DNA of 5,795 bases, from assembly GCA_031284085.1 (NCBI GenBank), contig JAITAM010000136.1:1-5795 (forward strand), in the 5' to 3' direction. Under the pieces are notes generated by a model. It made no database searches. It saw only the letters and a program-made list of their open reading frames with translations, and was not told the DNA's origin. Origin of the DNA: Spirochaetaceae bacterium. Its GTDB lineage: Bacteria > Spirochaetota > Spirochaetia > Treponematales > Breznakiellaceae. Below, in pieces: positions 5,641 to 5,795 of this stretch. The position numbers were made by a program, and so were the translations under genes. Within the stretch, counting starts at the first letter, position 1; each line of letters begins with the position of its first letter.

Positions 5641-5795
5641 ATGTCAAGAAAACTTAGAGGTTCAACTAACAAGGGTAAGACTTGTCATGTGGTTACAAAG
5701 GTTAATCGAGACCATTATGAACTAGACCCTAAAGAAGACAAAGAGCGTCTTATCGTGGTTATTGCAGAAGCAAAAGAACGCTACGACTTTGAGGT
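5641..5795 (+). CDS. Y1 (IS200-like/RAYT-like) transposase, 5' part only
   Basis: An open frame runs from ATG at 5641 to the window end, giving 51 residues: MSRKLRGSTNKGKTCHVVTK, then VNRDHYELDPKEDKERLIVV and IAEAKERYDFE. This is the usual start of a Y1_Tnp single-strand transposase: a basic N terminus, a first beta strand GKTxHVVTKVNR, a short loop, and a helix with KERLIVVIAEAKERYDFE. The HUH histidines and the catalytic tyrosine would lie beyond the window, so intactness cannot be judged. No Shine-Dalgarno site is visible before the ATG. The frame is open upstream to 5575 but holds no better start. The gene diverges from fba, and the AGGTCTGTCCCC motifs upstream support a mobile or REP-associated element. 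Confidence 0.8.
   Translation, partial: MSRKLRGSTNKGKTCHVVTKVNRDHYELDPKEDKERLIVVIAEAKERYDFE

Overview
The window looks like chromosomal DNA of a spirochaete, most likely an oral or host-associated Treponema. This is inferred from the character of the three proteins and from the repeat-rich intergenic DNA at intermediate G+C. No marker gene in the window proves the genus.

Three complete genes lie on the minus strand. Read in their direction of transcription they are a class II fructose-bisphosphate aldolase (fba, 5405 to 4407), a short NFACT/RqcH-like ribosome-quality-control protein (4325 to 2889), and a GH77 4-alpha-glucanotransferase (malQ, 2680 to 692) with a large DPE2-like insertion. 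They are probably not one simple operon. fba ends at a strong hairpin terminator, and malQ has its own TTGACA-type promoter and ends at a very good intrinsic terminator. fba and malQ both belong to central carbohydrate metabolism: MalQ remodels maltodextrins or glycogen and releases glucose, and aldolase works in glycolysis. The NFACT protein is a translation-rescue gene with no evident metabolic link.

The intergenic DNA is the unusual part. Positions 1-691 hold no convincing gene. They contain one copy of an interspersed repeat (about 17-112), then an array of about eleven imperfect 42-bp units (119-570), the malQ terminator (590-630), and a decayed unit that runs up to the malQ stop codon. 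A second copy of the interspersed repeat, with an internal duplication, fills the gap between the NFACT gene and malQ (about 2724-2888). A third, very decayed relative lies upstream of fba. Short CAGG...CCTG dyads recur in all of these.

At the right edge, on the plus strand and divergent from fba, begins a Y1/HUH (IS200-like or RAYT-like) transposase gene, cut off by the window end. Just upstream lie three direct copies of an AGGTCTG(T/A)CCCC motif, probably the repeat recognised by this type of transposase.

The most interesting leads are the helically phased 42-bp array, the interspersed repeat family that abuts promoters and stop codons, the transposase with its short motifs, the MalQ insertion, and the altered Asp-Arg motif of the NFACT protein. 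No complete new system is demonstrated.
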